Assembly: GCF_021917145.1 (NCBI RefSeq)
Contig: NC_061081.1
Span: 2,090,562 to 2,154,561 of the forward strand
Direction: 5' to 3'
Source of the DNA: Hypomesus transpacificus
Taxonomy: Eukaryota; Chordata; Actinopteri; Osmeriformes; Osmeridae
DNA: 64,000 bases
In this document: in pieces, positions 11,606 through 36,973 of the stretch
Layout: each line of letters opens with the position of its first letter
Position numbering within the stretch: position 1 is the first letter of the stretch
Position numbers and translations under genes: made by a program
Notes under the pieces: model-generated
Database searches by the model: none
What the model was told of the DNA's origin: nothing
Seen by the model: the letters and a program-made list of their open reading frames with translations, nothing else

Positions 11606-12906
11606 GGAGGGTCCCATAGACCGGAGGCCTTGCTCCGTTACACGATGAGGCATCGGGCACACACACACACACCCAGTACAATGACACCGGCGGGACCAGT
11701 CCAGTGTGTGCTAACTGTGAGAGGGATCAGAGGGATCAAATGTGCATCAGATCTGATGGAGACCTGCCTCCCCCACACGCTGTAGTTGTTCTTCCCTCTG
11801 GGTGTTCCCTGCCAGGAGATGGACAGGTTGTCATGTATGTGAACTCTGCTTTTTGTAATACTGAAAAGATATGATGTAAAAAAAAAAAAAAAAAAAACGA
11901 AATACAAGCTATATTGTTACACACGTACAAATAAATAAAAGACCTTCATTTTAATGTTTGAGAATACATTGTTGGTCACCATCCATATTTCAAACCACAA
12001 ATCTCTTTTGATATGAAACTGAAATTATGCACCCTGCTAACCAACTGAACAATTGGATTTCTAGTGTAATGAAAATATATTTGGATGTATCTGGAGCCTG
12101 TTTTGGGGATTACTGCGAGTCTCCCGTGTTTGCAGGTAGTGAGCAGATGGTGTCTCTGTCGCTGTCGTGCTGCCAGGCAGAGAGGAGGATGGGACAGAAG
12201 CTGTCTGAAGCTGACCAGGGGTAGCATTCTGTTTCATTTATGAAATATGGAAAAAAAATACTCATACTCAATAAGGCCAACAAGATAAGTCTGTCAGTAC
12301 TTTCAATTTACGATTTGTCGATTTGTATTTTTGCAAAATGGCATGAGTAAATTCATGAAAAGATGAAAAGGTCTTGAAGCCTAGATTCCCCATATGGTTT
12401 TACATATCTGGAAAGATCCACAATTCGCCAACGTACTCCCTGGAACTAATAATATGCTTTTGCTTAAATGGTCTGTTTCATCATAAGGCCCATAGTCATT
12501 ATTTATGACAGTATGACGTGCTTGATTATGACCTCAGGTAGGGTAGCCGCGCTCTGAACGTTACATTGGCGACATTAAGACCCGGTGGACACCAGCTGAA
12601 ATGCAGGCACCTCGCGCTGACTGCACTCTGCTCCTCTACTGACTTGAGTACAATATGGTAGCGAAGCGCGGCTGTAGATAATAATGCATATAGCTCTACT
12701 ATAATTTAAACTACCAACTATCCGCTTGCTTTATTGCTCATGTCAAATTTAGTCGAGCAGTCTCGTTTTACGGTTGAGCGCGTTTTGAGCACACCTTGAG
12801 AGGCAAACCACTGTCTCTTTCTCTCACCCTGTAACTGAGTCAAACCGAGGAGCGCCGCAGGGGAGACAGCTTTCAGGATACTTGAATCCGGCTGGACAGT
12901 TGAGAG
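11606..12906 (+). other. wdr36 3' UTR and wdr36-camk4 intergenic / camk4 5' UTR
   Basis: The wdr36 3' UTR runs from 11606 to overlapping AATAAA signals at 11930-11939. It includes a CA run near 11658 and an A-run at 11878-11897. The remainder up to the camk4 start at 12907 holds the camk4 promoter and 5' UTR; I see no clear TATA box or CpG-dense block. No further coding sequence is evident. Confidence 0.6.
11930..11939 (+). terminator. wdr36: wdr36 polyadenylation signal
   Basis: Two overlapping AATAAA hexamers about 325 bp after the wdr36 stop codon, a typical position for a polyA signal. Cleavage would be expected 10-30 bp downstream. Confidence 0.6.
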
Positions 12907-25397
<12,491 letters not shown>

Positions 25398-27579
25398 CTG
25401 GGGAGCCATATACCCGTCTCCCACCCTCCTGACGGACGACAGTGCTCTGTTCCATTAGGCTGTGCCCAAAGGGCCATGATGTGGTTTAATGAACATGTCA
25501 CCGCACAGACTGTGGATCCACTGTCTGGCATTCTTGCATGTGACTGATTAATGATGTATAACCGAACTACCCTAGGCCTCTGCACTCTGAAGAGACATAC
25601 TAAGAGATACATGCAGGATCAGTTCATATCTAAATGTGCATGCCCTATTCATACGGTATCTTACAGCAAGCACTAGCTCGCTCCTCCATCTTTCCAGTCA
25701 GTATTGAACCAGGGTCATACAGTTTGCATTAAGTATGCTGGGATACAGTAATGTAGTTGGACAAACTAGATTACACAACGGCAGCGGGATGCACCAAAGT
25801 TCTCAAGCAGTGTTATTTAAAATGGAAAAGACCCCCCCCCCCCCCCCCATTTCCAACTATGATTGTACGACAACATCCGGTACTCCAGTAATTCTTCTGA
25901 TAAAGCCACATAGAATGTAACCATTTAAGTGTTTGAACTGTGGTGCTGTTATAGTATACAATACAGGGCGCATGTGGGTAATTACAAGGTAACATATGGT
26001 TAGTGCAATGGCTGTCACAGTATCCCTATATCAGTTGGAAACTAATGTGTCAAATTTGCATTTTTGGATGGTAGGGAATTATTGCAATGCTGCCTCCCAG
26101 AAACAATATTATAAAACAGAGTCCATTTGGATTGATATACCAAGGTGTCTGTGAGAAGGTAACACATTTCAAGTAGTCATCATACATCAGACGTTTTACA
26201 GTTTCTAAGGAGAATGCCTTAATGCATCTTAATGACAGGATTTGACACTCCTTTTATGAGAAATATTTCATATAGTCAATAATTAGTCCAGAGAAATTGT
26301 TAAAAGACCCATAAATTGCACAAATGATTGTACTCAGATAAACTTGTAAGCTTTAGATAGGTTATTTTTCAGAGTAGAGGTGTTTTAGCGGTACAACCAT
26401 TTTCACTTTTGTATATCGAATACCTTTTAGAATACATTTTTTAAACACCTAAATACATCTGATTTGCACATAAGTGAACAAAAATATACTTAGTGCCAAA
26501 ATACCTTAGTTGTATACCAGTTGATTTTGTTAAAATCTTATCTTAACCAGTGAACGAGACTCTATTTGTGCAAATCAGGTCATTTCTCACAGACCCAGTG
26601 ATAGACATGCGTTGTTATAGACATGCCCAAGTCATAGAACAGGGCAGGCAGCTTTTACAGTGGAAAGTTTTTAACAAATAAGGTTGGCTATGTATTGAAG
26701 TTTTGCATGCTTTTTGCCTGCAATGTCATAGAATGATGTGGACAAAATATATGATCTGAACTTCAGATAAAACATTAATGGATTTTAAATAGGAGTTGTC
26801 CTTTTTTGCATGTGGGAATGTACAATTTATCTTCTGCGACTGTTTGTAAAAAAGTAAAGCACAGTATTTTATTGACAACATGAATGACCGTCTCTATGAA
26901 CCACATTTGTGATGGTTCGAGGCCTGAAAGCCGATGTGAAAATACCAATATTCATTTTATATATAGACAGGAACATTTAATCATTTAATGTTGTCTTGGA
27001 ATTGTTACTATCAGGACTGATTTGCTATGACTAGATCCCAAATAAAAAATCCAAAGTTATTTATGTGAGTTCAGTTCAGTTGCAGTTTACTCATTTTGAT
27101 TGAGTTTGGAAAAAGACATGAGAGAATGTCATTTTATCTGGGCTCATACAGGGGAAGGTCACACACACACTGGTCACTTATATCGTTTTGACACAAGAAA
27201 ACACAGACTAATACGATAGAAGTGCTATGACGATTTACACTAAATGTTGCACACAGCCAGAGGTCAATAGAACACATACAGTAAACCATGACACTTCATG
27301 GTTGCGGCTTACTTCTCACAAGTCAGGTGCCACTATTAGAGGAGCGATGAAGTGCGCCCTCCAGCGTTTCTTCGGCAGGCCACGAATGCTCCGTCTTTAC
27401 AGTACTTCTTCATGACAGACGGGGAGGGGAAGCGGGGAACTGTAAGCTCCGGATCCATCTTAGCTAAATAGCAAATAGGAGAGAGAAACCACGGCCCAGT
27501 TTTATCCATCAAAAGCTGCATTTTTCCGCGCGATCCGTACTGGGGAGCCCGAGGAGGGGGCTGTGTCATTGTCTGTAGG
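25398..27579 (+). other. camk4 3' UTR and camk4-kcmf1 intergenic / kcmf1 5' region
   Basis: AT-rich non-coding sequence follows the camk4 stop. A likely polyA signal AATAAA lies at 27041-27046, giving a 3' UTR of about 1.65 kb. A C-run sits at 25831-25847. From about 27,330 to 27,579 the sequence turns GC-rich and holds the kcmf1 promoter and 5' UTR. I see no other gene. Confidence 0.6.
27041..27046 (+). terminator. camk4: Likely camk4 polyadenylation signal
   Basis: AATAAA about 1.64 kb after the camk4 stop codon, at the end of an AT-rich non-coding stretch; it is the best candidate before kcmf1. Confidence 0.45.
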
Positions 27580-29826
27580 ATGTCCCGACATGAAGGTAAG
27601 TGGAAAAATAGACGTGTCCATAGCGTGTCTTGGTTAGCTAGCTGACTAGCAAGCTATGTGGCTAGCTTGTGTATTCTGAACTGTGGGTTACCATGTTTTG
27701 TAGCTGGACTCATGATGGCGGCCACCATGAATTGTCAACCTTTTCTCAACCTCCTCCTTGTTGGTGGTGGATGGCACTGCTCAAATGCCCATACAATTTG
27801 AGTTACAGTGGCGAATAGTCTTACTCTAATAACCTATACTTTAAGAAAGGGGCTCTTTAGTGACACATATTGCAGGCTAGTTATCCAGCTAATGTAACCG
27901 GGACGTTAGCACTAGCTAGCTAGGTAGCAATCTGGCTAACTAACCCCAGTCATCTCGTTAGCGCGTCTTCCTGAGACGTTGGTCTTTCGACTGGAGAGGG
28001 ACAATATTCAAAATATTGCTGTGAAGTCAGTTATGCGTTGTTTTTGGCAATAGGTTAGTACATTGTCGTGCGCTTTGTGTAACCCCAGTCAGACCTGTGG
28101 GTGGACACCGGTGACAATGAATGCACTGTCATCAAGATATATCTAGCTAGTTGGCTTGGCTAAGTGTTAGCAGGGTAGACAGAGCAGAGGCCTCTGTCAG
28201 TGTCAACGCTCAAATGATCTGGTGGAATTCTAGCTACCAGTACCAGGCCAGACAACACACATGGTTCAACCGCTTTCCATTAGTGAATTTATTTAATTAA
28301 CTAGCTAATTATTAAGGGTAGCTATTTCAATTAGCAAAGGTAAAAGCACACCATTAATCAATGGTAGCCTCAGCCTGCCAGCTAGCCATTATTGGTCTGC
28401 TTGTTAGTGGTGCAGCAAAGTTCTAAGACTACTAGTACTGTAGTTAGAAGACAATATGTACCTATGCTATGCAACACAATAAGTCCATTGGTACAGAGTT
28501 AGCTTAGCTGGCTTGCACAAGTATAGGCTAACGACCTCAGTTTTGTTTGTCTGGCAACTTGGCTAGCAGTCGTGGTGCTAGCTATCCAATTATCCAACTA
28601 TCAAATTATCGAATCAATTATCTAACCCTAACAAGGCTCCTGTCTGAATGTTCAGTATTGAGTAAAAACGTGTTTTCTTGTGTTCATGTGTCTTGTTCTT
28701 GTGTCATGCTAACTTTCTGTGTGAAAGATAACATATTCAAATCAACACTTGACCAATGTCAATCGTGTAGGCAAATGTCTGTATAAGAGAACACTCACAA
28801 GTCTAAAACGTCTAAGTTGACAGGACAGTGTATGGGTCCCATTTGTCAAAGTGACAAATGACAGCTGTCTCTCAAGTACAGTGGGATCCCGATGACCACA
28901 ATTGGCCTCATTCAGACACAGTAGACCCTCTCATTTAGGGCTACCTCATGTGTTTAAAGACGAGATGCAGCCTTCCCTAATATGCTTCGTGGCGCTTTTC
29001 ATTATCGACCATTCAGTATATTTCTTTGTGGATCATCAGTCACTTCCAGATGAGTCTCTGTGTTCATTAGTAATTCCCACAGTGTGATTGAATGAATTCA
29101 TGTCTTTCATGTGATCTATAATTGGCTAAAAATAGCCTTTAGCCTTACCTACTCAATAACTTTATTAAAACTTTATTATAAGGCTCAGGGTACACTAGGA
29201 TTTGGGGGAATTCTCTCTTTAAGGATAGCCTGTGTTTAGATTGATGGCTTGTGGTTGCAAGGTTATGGATAGGATGTGCCATGTTAGACAGTGTTTTCCA
29301 GTCCAAGAACAACAAAGAAGAAGTTAAGGGGGGAAGAACAAATCTCCCTCTTAATATTCACCGTCTCCAGAGGGAGAGGGATTCCTGACGACGTGCTGAG
29401 GACTGGGGCACAGGGTTGTTCCCTCTAGTTGTCTGTCCAATAAGGCTGTCCCCACTCAGCCCTACTGTCCAATCGGTGTCATGTGGCACTTCCATCCCCC
29501 AACACGAATCAGTCACTGTTGACCTGTGAGGGAAAAAAGGAATTAAAACTTTATTAATTGAGAGGTGGTGACAATAAATCTGTGTTAATAAAGGGAAATA
29601 AGCACACCACACACACAGTACCTCTAGTTATATCAACAAAACGACACATAGTCTGATGACTGAAAGGGTCACAGAGACAGTTGGAGGACAACTGCGAAAC
29701 AGTTTTTCTTCTCGGGTTTCTCTCTTTCTGTCCATTTCCTAACCCTCTCGTTGGCTATGAATGGTTACACAGTGACATACATACGATGAAACGAATGTGA
29801 AACATATCCAAAAGAATAGCCTGCAT

Positions 29827-29879
<53 letters not shown>

Positions 29880-30984
29880 GATGGAGGCAGGTAGTGGGGC
29901 ACACACGCACACTAGCATTCCTTCAGAGTCTTGAATGAAATTCTTCTAGGTATATCTGGATGAGGTCTACACATAACTGCCAAGCACTTGCTGTTTGGCA
30001 TCAGCCAGCCAGGCCTGGGACGCCAGTAGGACATGCTCGGATTGCTAGCCATAGAACTCTCGAGGCATCTCTGAAAGCTAAAGGGGTGTCCGATTTTCTC
30101 TTTTACACTGTGCAGATTTATGCGGTCGTTTTCACTGCGTTGCTAATTGTTGTCCCCCTCCCCCCCCCCCCCCGGCCCCACGCTTGTCCCTGTCAGGTGT
30201 GAGCTGTGATGCGTGTTTAAAAGGGAACTTCAGAGGACGGCGGTACAAGTGTCTCATCTGCTACGACTACGACCTGTGTGCCTCGTGCTACGAGAGCGGA
30301 GCCACCACCACCAGACACACCACAGAGCACCCCATGCAGTGCATACTAACAAGGGTAGACTTTGGTAAGTACATGGCTAATGCATCCCTCTGGCTAGTAC
30401 GCCCACCTGAGTTCTAGTGGCCATTCATTATAATGTCCGAAATGGAAAGATGATGTCTAATATGGAGGCATAGTGTCTTGGGGGGGGGGGGGGGGGGCTG
30501 ATGTTGTTATGGCTGACTGGTGTTTTCCGTTCTGGACAGACCTTTATTATGGCGGCGAGGCGTTCTCAGTAGAGCAGCCCCAGTCTTTTACCTGTCCTTA
30601 CTGTGGGAAGATGGGCTACACAGAGACCTCCCTACAGGAGCACGTCACCTCAGAGCACGCAGAGACCTCTACAGAGGTGGTGGGTGGACGCGGACACACA
30701 CACACACAAACACACACACACGCTCAACTTGCTCATAGCTGTTGGTCTGCATAGATAAGGAGTTTTGTTTGGATAATTGGATCGTTGTTTAAAAACCAAA
30801 AAGCAAGTCTGAGGTCCTGCTCTCTCCCTCTCCTTCCAGATCTGTCCCATATGTGCTGCCTTGCCGGGAGGAGATCCCAACCACGTGACAGACGACTTTG
30901 CTGCTCATCTCACACTTGAACACAGAGCTCCCAGAGATTTAATATCCTTGTACTCGGCTCTGCGGTTGTTACCTAGGGCAAGCG

Positions 30985-31015
<31 letters not shown>

Positions 31016-32745
31016 CTCGTGCTCGCTCTCTCTCGTGCTCGCTCTCTCTCCTGCTCGCTCTCTCTCCTGCTCGCTCTCTCTCGTGCTCGCTCTCTCTCGT
31101 GCTCGCTCTCTCTTGTGCTCGCTCTCTCCTCTCTGGTGTGTTGAAGGTGTCTGTCCGTGTGCATGCCCAGTCTCTTCCCTCCCCCGCCCCACCCCTCTCA
31201 GCGCGGTGTTCCACCTTAACCGTGCGCGTGCACGACGAGTCCAGCGGCGTCCGGCATGTGCGCCGGATGTTCCACCCCGGGCGGGGCCTGGGGGGGCCCC
31301 GGGCACGCAGGACCAACATGCACTTTACCAGCAGCTCCACGGGGGGGCTGTCCTCCTCACAGAGCTCCTCCTACTCCCCCAGCAACAGAGAAGCCATGGA
31401 CCCCATCGCTGGTGAGCCCTCGGCACTGGCCCTGTTTGTGTCTCTATCGAGGCGGGCTCGGCTCCACTTGGGAGCGTGCCGGAGAAGACGTCCCCCGCAA
31501 ACCTCTCTTTTTGTCCTTGTCGTTTCTCTCGCCTCCTGGCCTCACCTCCTGATTCTCTCTCTCTATCTCTCCCCCCCCCCTCCAGAGTTATTGTCTCAGC
31601 TGTCAGGCGTGCGTCGCTCGGCGGGGGGGCAGCTCAACTCTTCGGGCCCGTCTGCGTCGCAGCTGCAGCAGCTCCAGATGCAGCTGCAGCTGGAGCGGCA
31701 GCAGGCCCAGGCGGCGCGCCAGCAGCTGGAGACGGCGCGCAACGCCACGCGGCGCAGTAACCCCGGCAACATGAGCGCCTCCATCCCCCCGCCGAGCGCC
31801 GCCTCGAACGCCGCCGCCGCCGCCGACAGCAACCCCTCCTCCTCCCACAGCTCCCAGTTCCTGCTCTCACGGTGAGTCGGCCTGCCTGACTGACTGGCTT
31901 GTCTGCCTGTGTTTGTAGGGCTGGGGGGGAAATGGATTTGCATTTGAATCGCGATTCAGTCTTCTAGCGATTCATATTGATTCACAAATAAAATAAATTA
32001 TAATAACAATAAGTTTACTAAACTGCAAGAAAAACAATACATTTCAAGGTTTTGATGCATTGGGATTTTACTCTTAATTGCCTATCACAGTCAAATAGAA
32101 ACAAGTAACACTAAACAGCAAACTGATTCAAATGTAAGCATATATTGAATCGAAATTTGATTACAAATCGTAAATCGATTTTTAATCGAATCGTGACCCC
32201 AAGAATCGAATGGTGAGGTACCAAAAGATTCCCACCCCTACTGTGTTGTCTCTCAAGGCTTGTCTGTCTGTCTTTCTCTCTTTATGCTTTGGTCGCCCTA
32301 TACTGGTACCAACCGTTATTTAATTGCTTCTCCTCCCTCTGTCTCTCCTCCTTCCTCTCCCCCATCCCCTGCTCCCTCCGGTCACCTTCCCCTCTCCTCA
32401 CCTTCTTCATCCCCTTCTCCTTCCTTCACCCGTCCTCCCTCCTTCCTTCCTCTCCTTCTCCCCCCCCCCCTGCCTCCCTCCAGGTTGAATGAGCCCAAGA
32501 TGTCGGAGTCAGAGCGCCAGGCCCTGGAGGGCGAGCGTGCAGACCGGAGCCTGTTTGTCCAGGAGCTCCTCCTCTCCACGCTGATGCGGGAGGAGAGCTC
32601 CTCCTCCGACGAGGACGAGCGGCGAGATTTCGCCAGCTTCAGAGCCATGGGCTGTGTGGATATCATGCCTTTAGACGTGGCCCTGGAGAACCTGAACCTA
32701 CAGGAGAGCTCCACAGGGAAGGAGCCTCCGCCGCCTCCTCTTTGA
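27580..32745 (+). CDS. kcmf1: E3 ubiquitin-protein ligase KCMF1, 7 exons, 383 aa
   Basis: KCMF1 is a zinc-finger ubiquitin ligase that works with UBR4 in protein quality control. Exons: 27580-27595, 30197-30364, 30540-30679, 30840-30941, 31234-31411, 31586-31871, 32484-32745 (TGA). The 383-residue product compares with 381 in human. The first exon encodes only MSRHE plus one base. A ZZ-type zinc finger follows at residues 4-50 (SCDACLKGNFRGRRYKC, CYDYDLCASCYE). A C2H2/Di19-like double finger is at about 78-135 (FTCPYCGKMGY and HVTSEH, CPICAALPGGDP and HLTLEH). Then come RHVRRMFHPGRGLGGPRARR, a Gln/Leu coiled coil, an alanine/serine-rich variable insert, and the conserved C-terminus (FVQELLLSTLMREESSSSDE, MGCVDIMPLDVALENLNL). 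Intron 4 (30942-31233) starts ATATCCTT and ends AC, as in minor-spliceosome introns. Intron 1 is 2.6 kb. Confidence 0.96.
29829..29877. repeat. (CA)n microsatellite in kcmf1 intron 1
   Basis: A pure CA run of about 24 units. Confidence 0.95.
30942..31233 (+). other. kcmf1: Putative U12-type AT-AC intron of kcmf1
   Basis: The reading frame joins ...RAPRDL to DESSGVRHVR only if the intron begins ATATCCTTG at 30942 and ends GTGCAC at 31233; no GT donor or AG acceptor fits this junction. ATATCCTT is the minor-spliceosome 5' consensus. CCTTAAC at 31214-31220 matches the U12 branch-point core, with its A about 14 bases before the AC end, the usual short distance. The intron is 292 bp. Confidence 0.85.
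31003..31128. repeat. 16-bp tandem repeat inside the AT-AC intron
   Basis: Degenerate head-to-tail copies of TCTCTCTCGTGCTCGC, with CCTGCTCGC variants, fill the middle of kcmf1 intron 4. Open frames rich in Ser-Leu-Val or Arg-Glu here are artefacts. Confidence 0.88.
31916..32240. mobile_element. Probable hAT-type MITE in kcmf1 intron 6
   Basis: About 325 bp with inverted ends: TAGGGCTGGGGGG on the left and CCCACCCCTA on the right. The flanks CTGTGTTT and CTGTGTTG almost match as an 8-bp target duplication, although the left copy is offset by one base from the element end. The interior is rich in ATTCGAT/AATCGAT motifs typical of a widespread teleost element. No coding capacity. Confidence 0.55.
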
Positions 32746-34310
32746 TGACGCCCCGGCCGCTCATAGACTGTGTCCTCTTTGCTGTCACTGCCAGTGACGG
32801 TTGGGCGAGGCTGGACGAGGCAGGCGAGGCAGGCAGGCAGGCAGCTGTGGCTGTTATTGTTTGTTTGTTTTTGTTTTCTTTTTCTGGTGATTGTAATTTC
32901 AGGTCTGTCACCTTTGTTACATTGTGTACAACAACGACAACAGCAACCATTAAGGAGAGAGCAACTGGGGGGAAAGTGCAAAAGTTGAGTGCCGTGCGTA
33001 AAAAAAAAGAAAAGAAAAAAAGACAAAGCGAGCGAGTGAGAACTGAGCGAGTGAGAGAAGATGAAATATATATAAATATATAAAGTTGATAATCAAATTC
33101 CACATAACTAATTTTTGTTTTTCCTTTAGCCAGGCGAGCGTAGGTTGCTGTGTCTGACCTAAGCTGTGTCTGTTTATAAATACTCCACATTCAATCCTGA
33201 AGAGGAGCCCAGCTCCCCCGATGAAGCTGCTGTGTGTATTTCTGACTATTAACTAATAAAAAGTGCTTGGATGGTTACCATAACTACTGCATGAGGTTCT
33301 TCTCGGCGTGCATGACTTTTAGCAACGACCTCCCGCGCCGTTGAAAAGAAAAGAAAAAAAAAGATCCCAAAGCTTTTTTCTCTTCTACCATTTTTAAAAA
33401 GGGTTACTTGAAAACAGAATTGAGTTAGTTCATTGAATATCACAAAACAAAAAACAAAAAAAAACTGATATGGCTGAAAAATTGAGGAACTTTTTAAAAT
33501 ATAACGTTGTTTATTTAATTTGAGTTTTTTTTTTTGTATAGTAAAAATAACATTGGAATCTTGCAGTAGCTTCTAAAGAAAACAAATGCAATGTGTTTGT
33601 CTCTCAGCTCCTGAACGCCCCTCCCTCTCTGTGACATCATCGTCTGAGTACTATAACTTGTTGCTGCACTTAAGGCCTAACCTCTACGACTACAGAGAGC
33701 CCTACACGTCTGTGGTCCCATAGCAAAGATGTAGATCTAGAAACAGGACGACAACAAGAGCTTCTTGCCTTCTTGACATGTATCCTAGATGTTGATGTTT
33801 TAGTCCTAACGAGCTGTGTCTTCACCAGAGGTAGTTTCTTCTTCATGCACCACAACAGTCTTCATTCTCTCCTTCTTCTTCCCTCCACTCCTTCCTGTTG
33901 TCATAAACGTCTCTGCTTTTGTACAGGCCCTGCCAGAAACCCCGGCTTAACCAACCCATTCCATGTTTCTTTGTTGAGGAAGGGGAGCTTGAGACTGTCC
34001 ACATTGCAGGCATTGTTTTTGTTGTTATTTTGTTTTTCTAACTTTGAAAGAGAGATGTTCCGACTTTCTCTCGGAAAGGATAGCACCTTCTATTTATTCA
34101 GTTTTTGTTTTCTCTTGATTCTTTTAAGCCTTGATGTAAATCATGTTGCCACCTCCATGCCTATGCTCTTATCCTCCTTATGTAAAATACAATGAGATGT
34201 ATATTGAATTTGTGCGTTAACTTTCATAATGGTTCTAGGACATGGGCAGACTTTGTTTTTTTTTTAATGTACATTTAGAATACTACAATAAAGAAAACTG
34301 CGCACAGCTT
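32746..34310 (+). other. kcmf1: kcmf1 3' UTR
   Basis: AT-rich sequence after the kcmf1 stop with polyA signals AATAAA at 33255-33260 and 34287-34292, suggesting short (0.5 kb) and long (1.55 kb) 3' UTR forms. No other coding sequence is evident. Confidence 0.6.
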
Positions 34311-36850
34311 TTGATGAAACCACGTGCCCACTCCCCTTCTGCCTCCTCCTCTGTGTCCATCTTTTTTACTTTTACCAAGCGTCTTGGCTCTCTGAATGCT
34401 TTCTCTGAAATGGTCTGCCTGGCAATTTGCCTTTCTGGCGGTGACAAGGCGGCGTCCTGCAGTTCTTGAACCTGACGCTGTCTCTAGCCACGTGCACATA
34501 CAAGGCTTCAGTTCCTGAAGACATTGGAAGTGATCAGTGAACCAATAGATATGAAATAAGTTGACATATACTTCTTACATATGATGTAACTGGTTGGCTG
34601 GTCTTAGATGCAGATCACCTCTACAGTTTGTTGTTCACCTTGTTTACCAGTTTGTTGTTCACCTTGTTTACAGCCAGAAACGGGTAAACATGTCTGGCAG
34701 AGGCTGGGGCTCAGCTGGCTGCATCCTGTGGCCAGTTGTCCCCTTCTACCCTGGATGGCTGGAACAGTAGTGGTGTTAATGTGAGCGTATGTGTCGCAGC
34801 TGCCTCTGTCGTTCCTCCAGGGTTATTGTTAGAAACAAACGCTGCCCTTGGGATTCTTTTCATGACGCGTTGAGGGCTGCTCCTTTTAAGATAGATTCGT
34901 CAGGGCAGGGCAGCTGGGGCGGGGTTGGAACACATGGCCGAGGTGGCGCAGAGCTCAGGCTTTAAAAACAAGCAGCCCTAAACGACAACTGTGGGTTCAG
35001 GTACTTTGGAGAAATGGGCCGGTCTCAACACCATCTGTTTTTTGATTGGTCAAGATGGGCACATGATGAACAGTCATACCCGAGCCACTCCTGTCTGGGC
35101 ATACTTCATGCAGTCCCGAGTTGAAAAGCAGTGGGTCAAAACCATAGAATAATCCTGGATACTTCTGTTTGGGAGTGAAGACACGGTTTGTTGTAAGACA
35201 TACCACTTTTATTAAATGCACAGTATTACAAGGAACATTTCCATAATCGTCTGATAAGCTACTCACATGATGCACAAAGCATAGATTGATTGATAGAATC
35301 GACTTGATACTTAAGCACAGGGATTGAATCTGCCAGGAGAAAAAAATACACACACACACACACATCCACACTACAGCGCATAGGCATTTGACACACCCCC
35401 CCCCCCCAAACACACCTCTTACACACAGTGCCTAAATCTCTCTCCACCCTCCCCCCCCCCCCCCAAACACACGTACGCATCCTCAGTCTTCATAATCACA
35501 CAGCAAGTAAAACATGTTACATGTTATCTGCACAGAGATGAAAACTGCAGTTCTGCTTACATATTTACAAAACAATAAACTCAGAACCCCGTAGATAGAT
35601 TACATTCAAAAAAGGTCCCGTCCCTTCTAGATTACATTCAAAATAATATGAATACTATTCATGATGCAAAGTCACAGTTAGTCAGCTGAAAGGAAACCAT
35701 AAAGGGCGACAGTCAGAGATGAGAGGTGTGTGGATGGGTTGAAACCCGACCTATGAACTCTGATCATTAAGTCACCTTTTCCCAGGAGTAGGGATGGTGG
35801 GAGGGAGAAACCTGTCTGTAGTGGTTACCTGTCTGTCAGGTGGGATTTCATCGTTTTGTAAAGGTAACAGGGATCTTTGACCTCTCTAACTCACAAACAG
35901 AAAGACAAACAACATCTCCCAGAATGCTCTTTCTGTTATACAGGAATGAGAAGGGGGGGGGAGGGAGGGAGGGGCTGAATCAGTTTCTCAATGGAGGGAA
36001 AAACAGAACACGCTGTTCAGAGACATAGAGTCCTTCCTCTCCAGTTCAAAAAAGTTGATACAAAAATGGGATTGTATTCTCACTATTATCGTAAACGAGC
36101 ACAACAAAATTATACAATGTCAGCACAAATGTGTATATTTACATAGAGTATGTACTGTATTGCCAGTGGCCCGTAGTAACACGTTTTTCTTTCATTAATG
36201 TCACACATTTTGACATGGTTTCTGTGTAAAACAGAACGTTACTGTAGAACATAGTATTCAAATAGACAGATATCATAACTGTAGAGGATGGACAGCACAT
36301 TGTTCAGAGGCAGACACACATGATTAGTATCAAACAGTGGTCAAATGGTGTAGATGTTCCGAGCAGGGAAATCAATCATTTATAGATTACCGTTATTCAA
36401 CCTGAACACTGTGAGCTTGGGGGGGCATCCGAGCTGAGACTAATGCTGGATCTTTAATTGGCTGAGTGGAACAGCCCTGTGAGTTTAGGAGTTTAGTAAC
36501 TGTCATCGGATCACTCAAGCACTGGACATGCAATTACGTTCGGATGAATATCATGAAGAGCGCTTCATTTTGGTCTCGCTCATGATCACTGTTGTTCTGG
36601 AGAAGGTTCTGGATTTATCGAGAGCCAACGAGTGGAGATCCCTGCTGTCCGCCTGTGTGCCCAGGTGCCCTTGTTGAGACACATGTGAGGTGAAATGGAT
36701 GGTTTGATTGTATTAGAAAGGTAGAAACACAAACCACACTCACAGGAGAGCACTGTCCGCACCCAAGTATTTGAACTGTATTCACAAATAGGAATTGACC
36801 CAGGTCTGATGTTTAGTCATCCTAGTTTCCAGGTCGTCATCTCACAGAAT

Positions 36851-36973
36851 CTACTGTCCAGCCTTGAGGGTCCGTGCCAAGTCGTCACATCCCTCAACAG
36901 GGTCCTCCGGGGGGTCAAAGGTCACCAGAGGGGAATCGGACTTGAACATTTGCAACACAGGCCACGTTCCGAC
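36851..36973 (-). other. Possible C-terminal coding exon of an unidentified minus-strand gene
   Basis: On the minus strand, directly after a CTAG that could be an acceptor, a frame reads VGTWPVLQMFKSDSPLVTFD and ends LARTLKAGQ then TAG. The composition looks like real protein, and a minus-strand polyA signal lies 1.64 kb downstream. Against it, the acceptor has a poor pyrimidine tract and I cannot place any upstream exon. I do not recognise the family. Confidence 0.2.

Noticed and set aside
30861-31415. 184-codon frame through the kcmf1 intron
   Set aside because: It reads through the AT-AC intron and its CT repeat; only the flanking exons match KCMF1.
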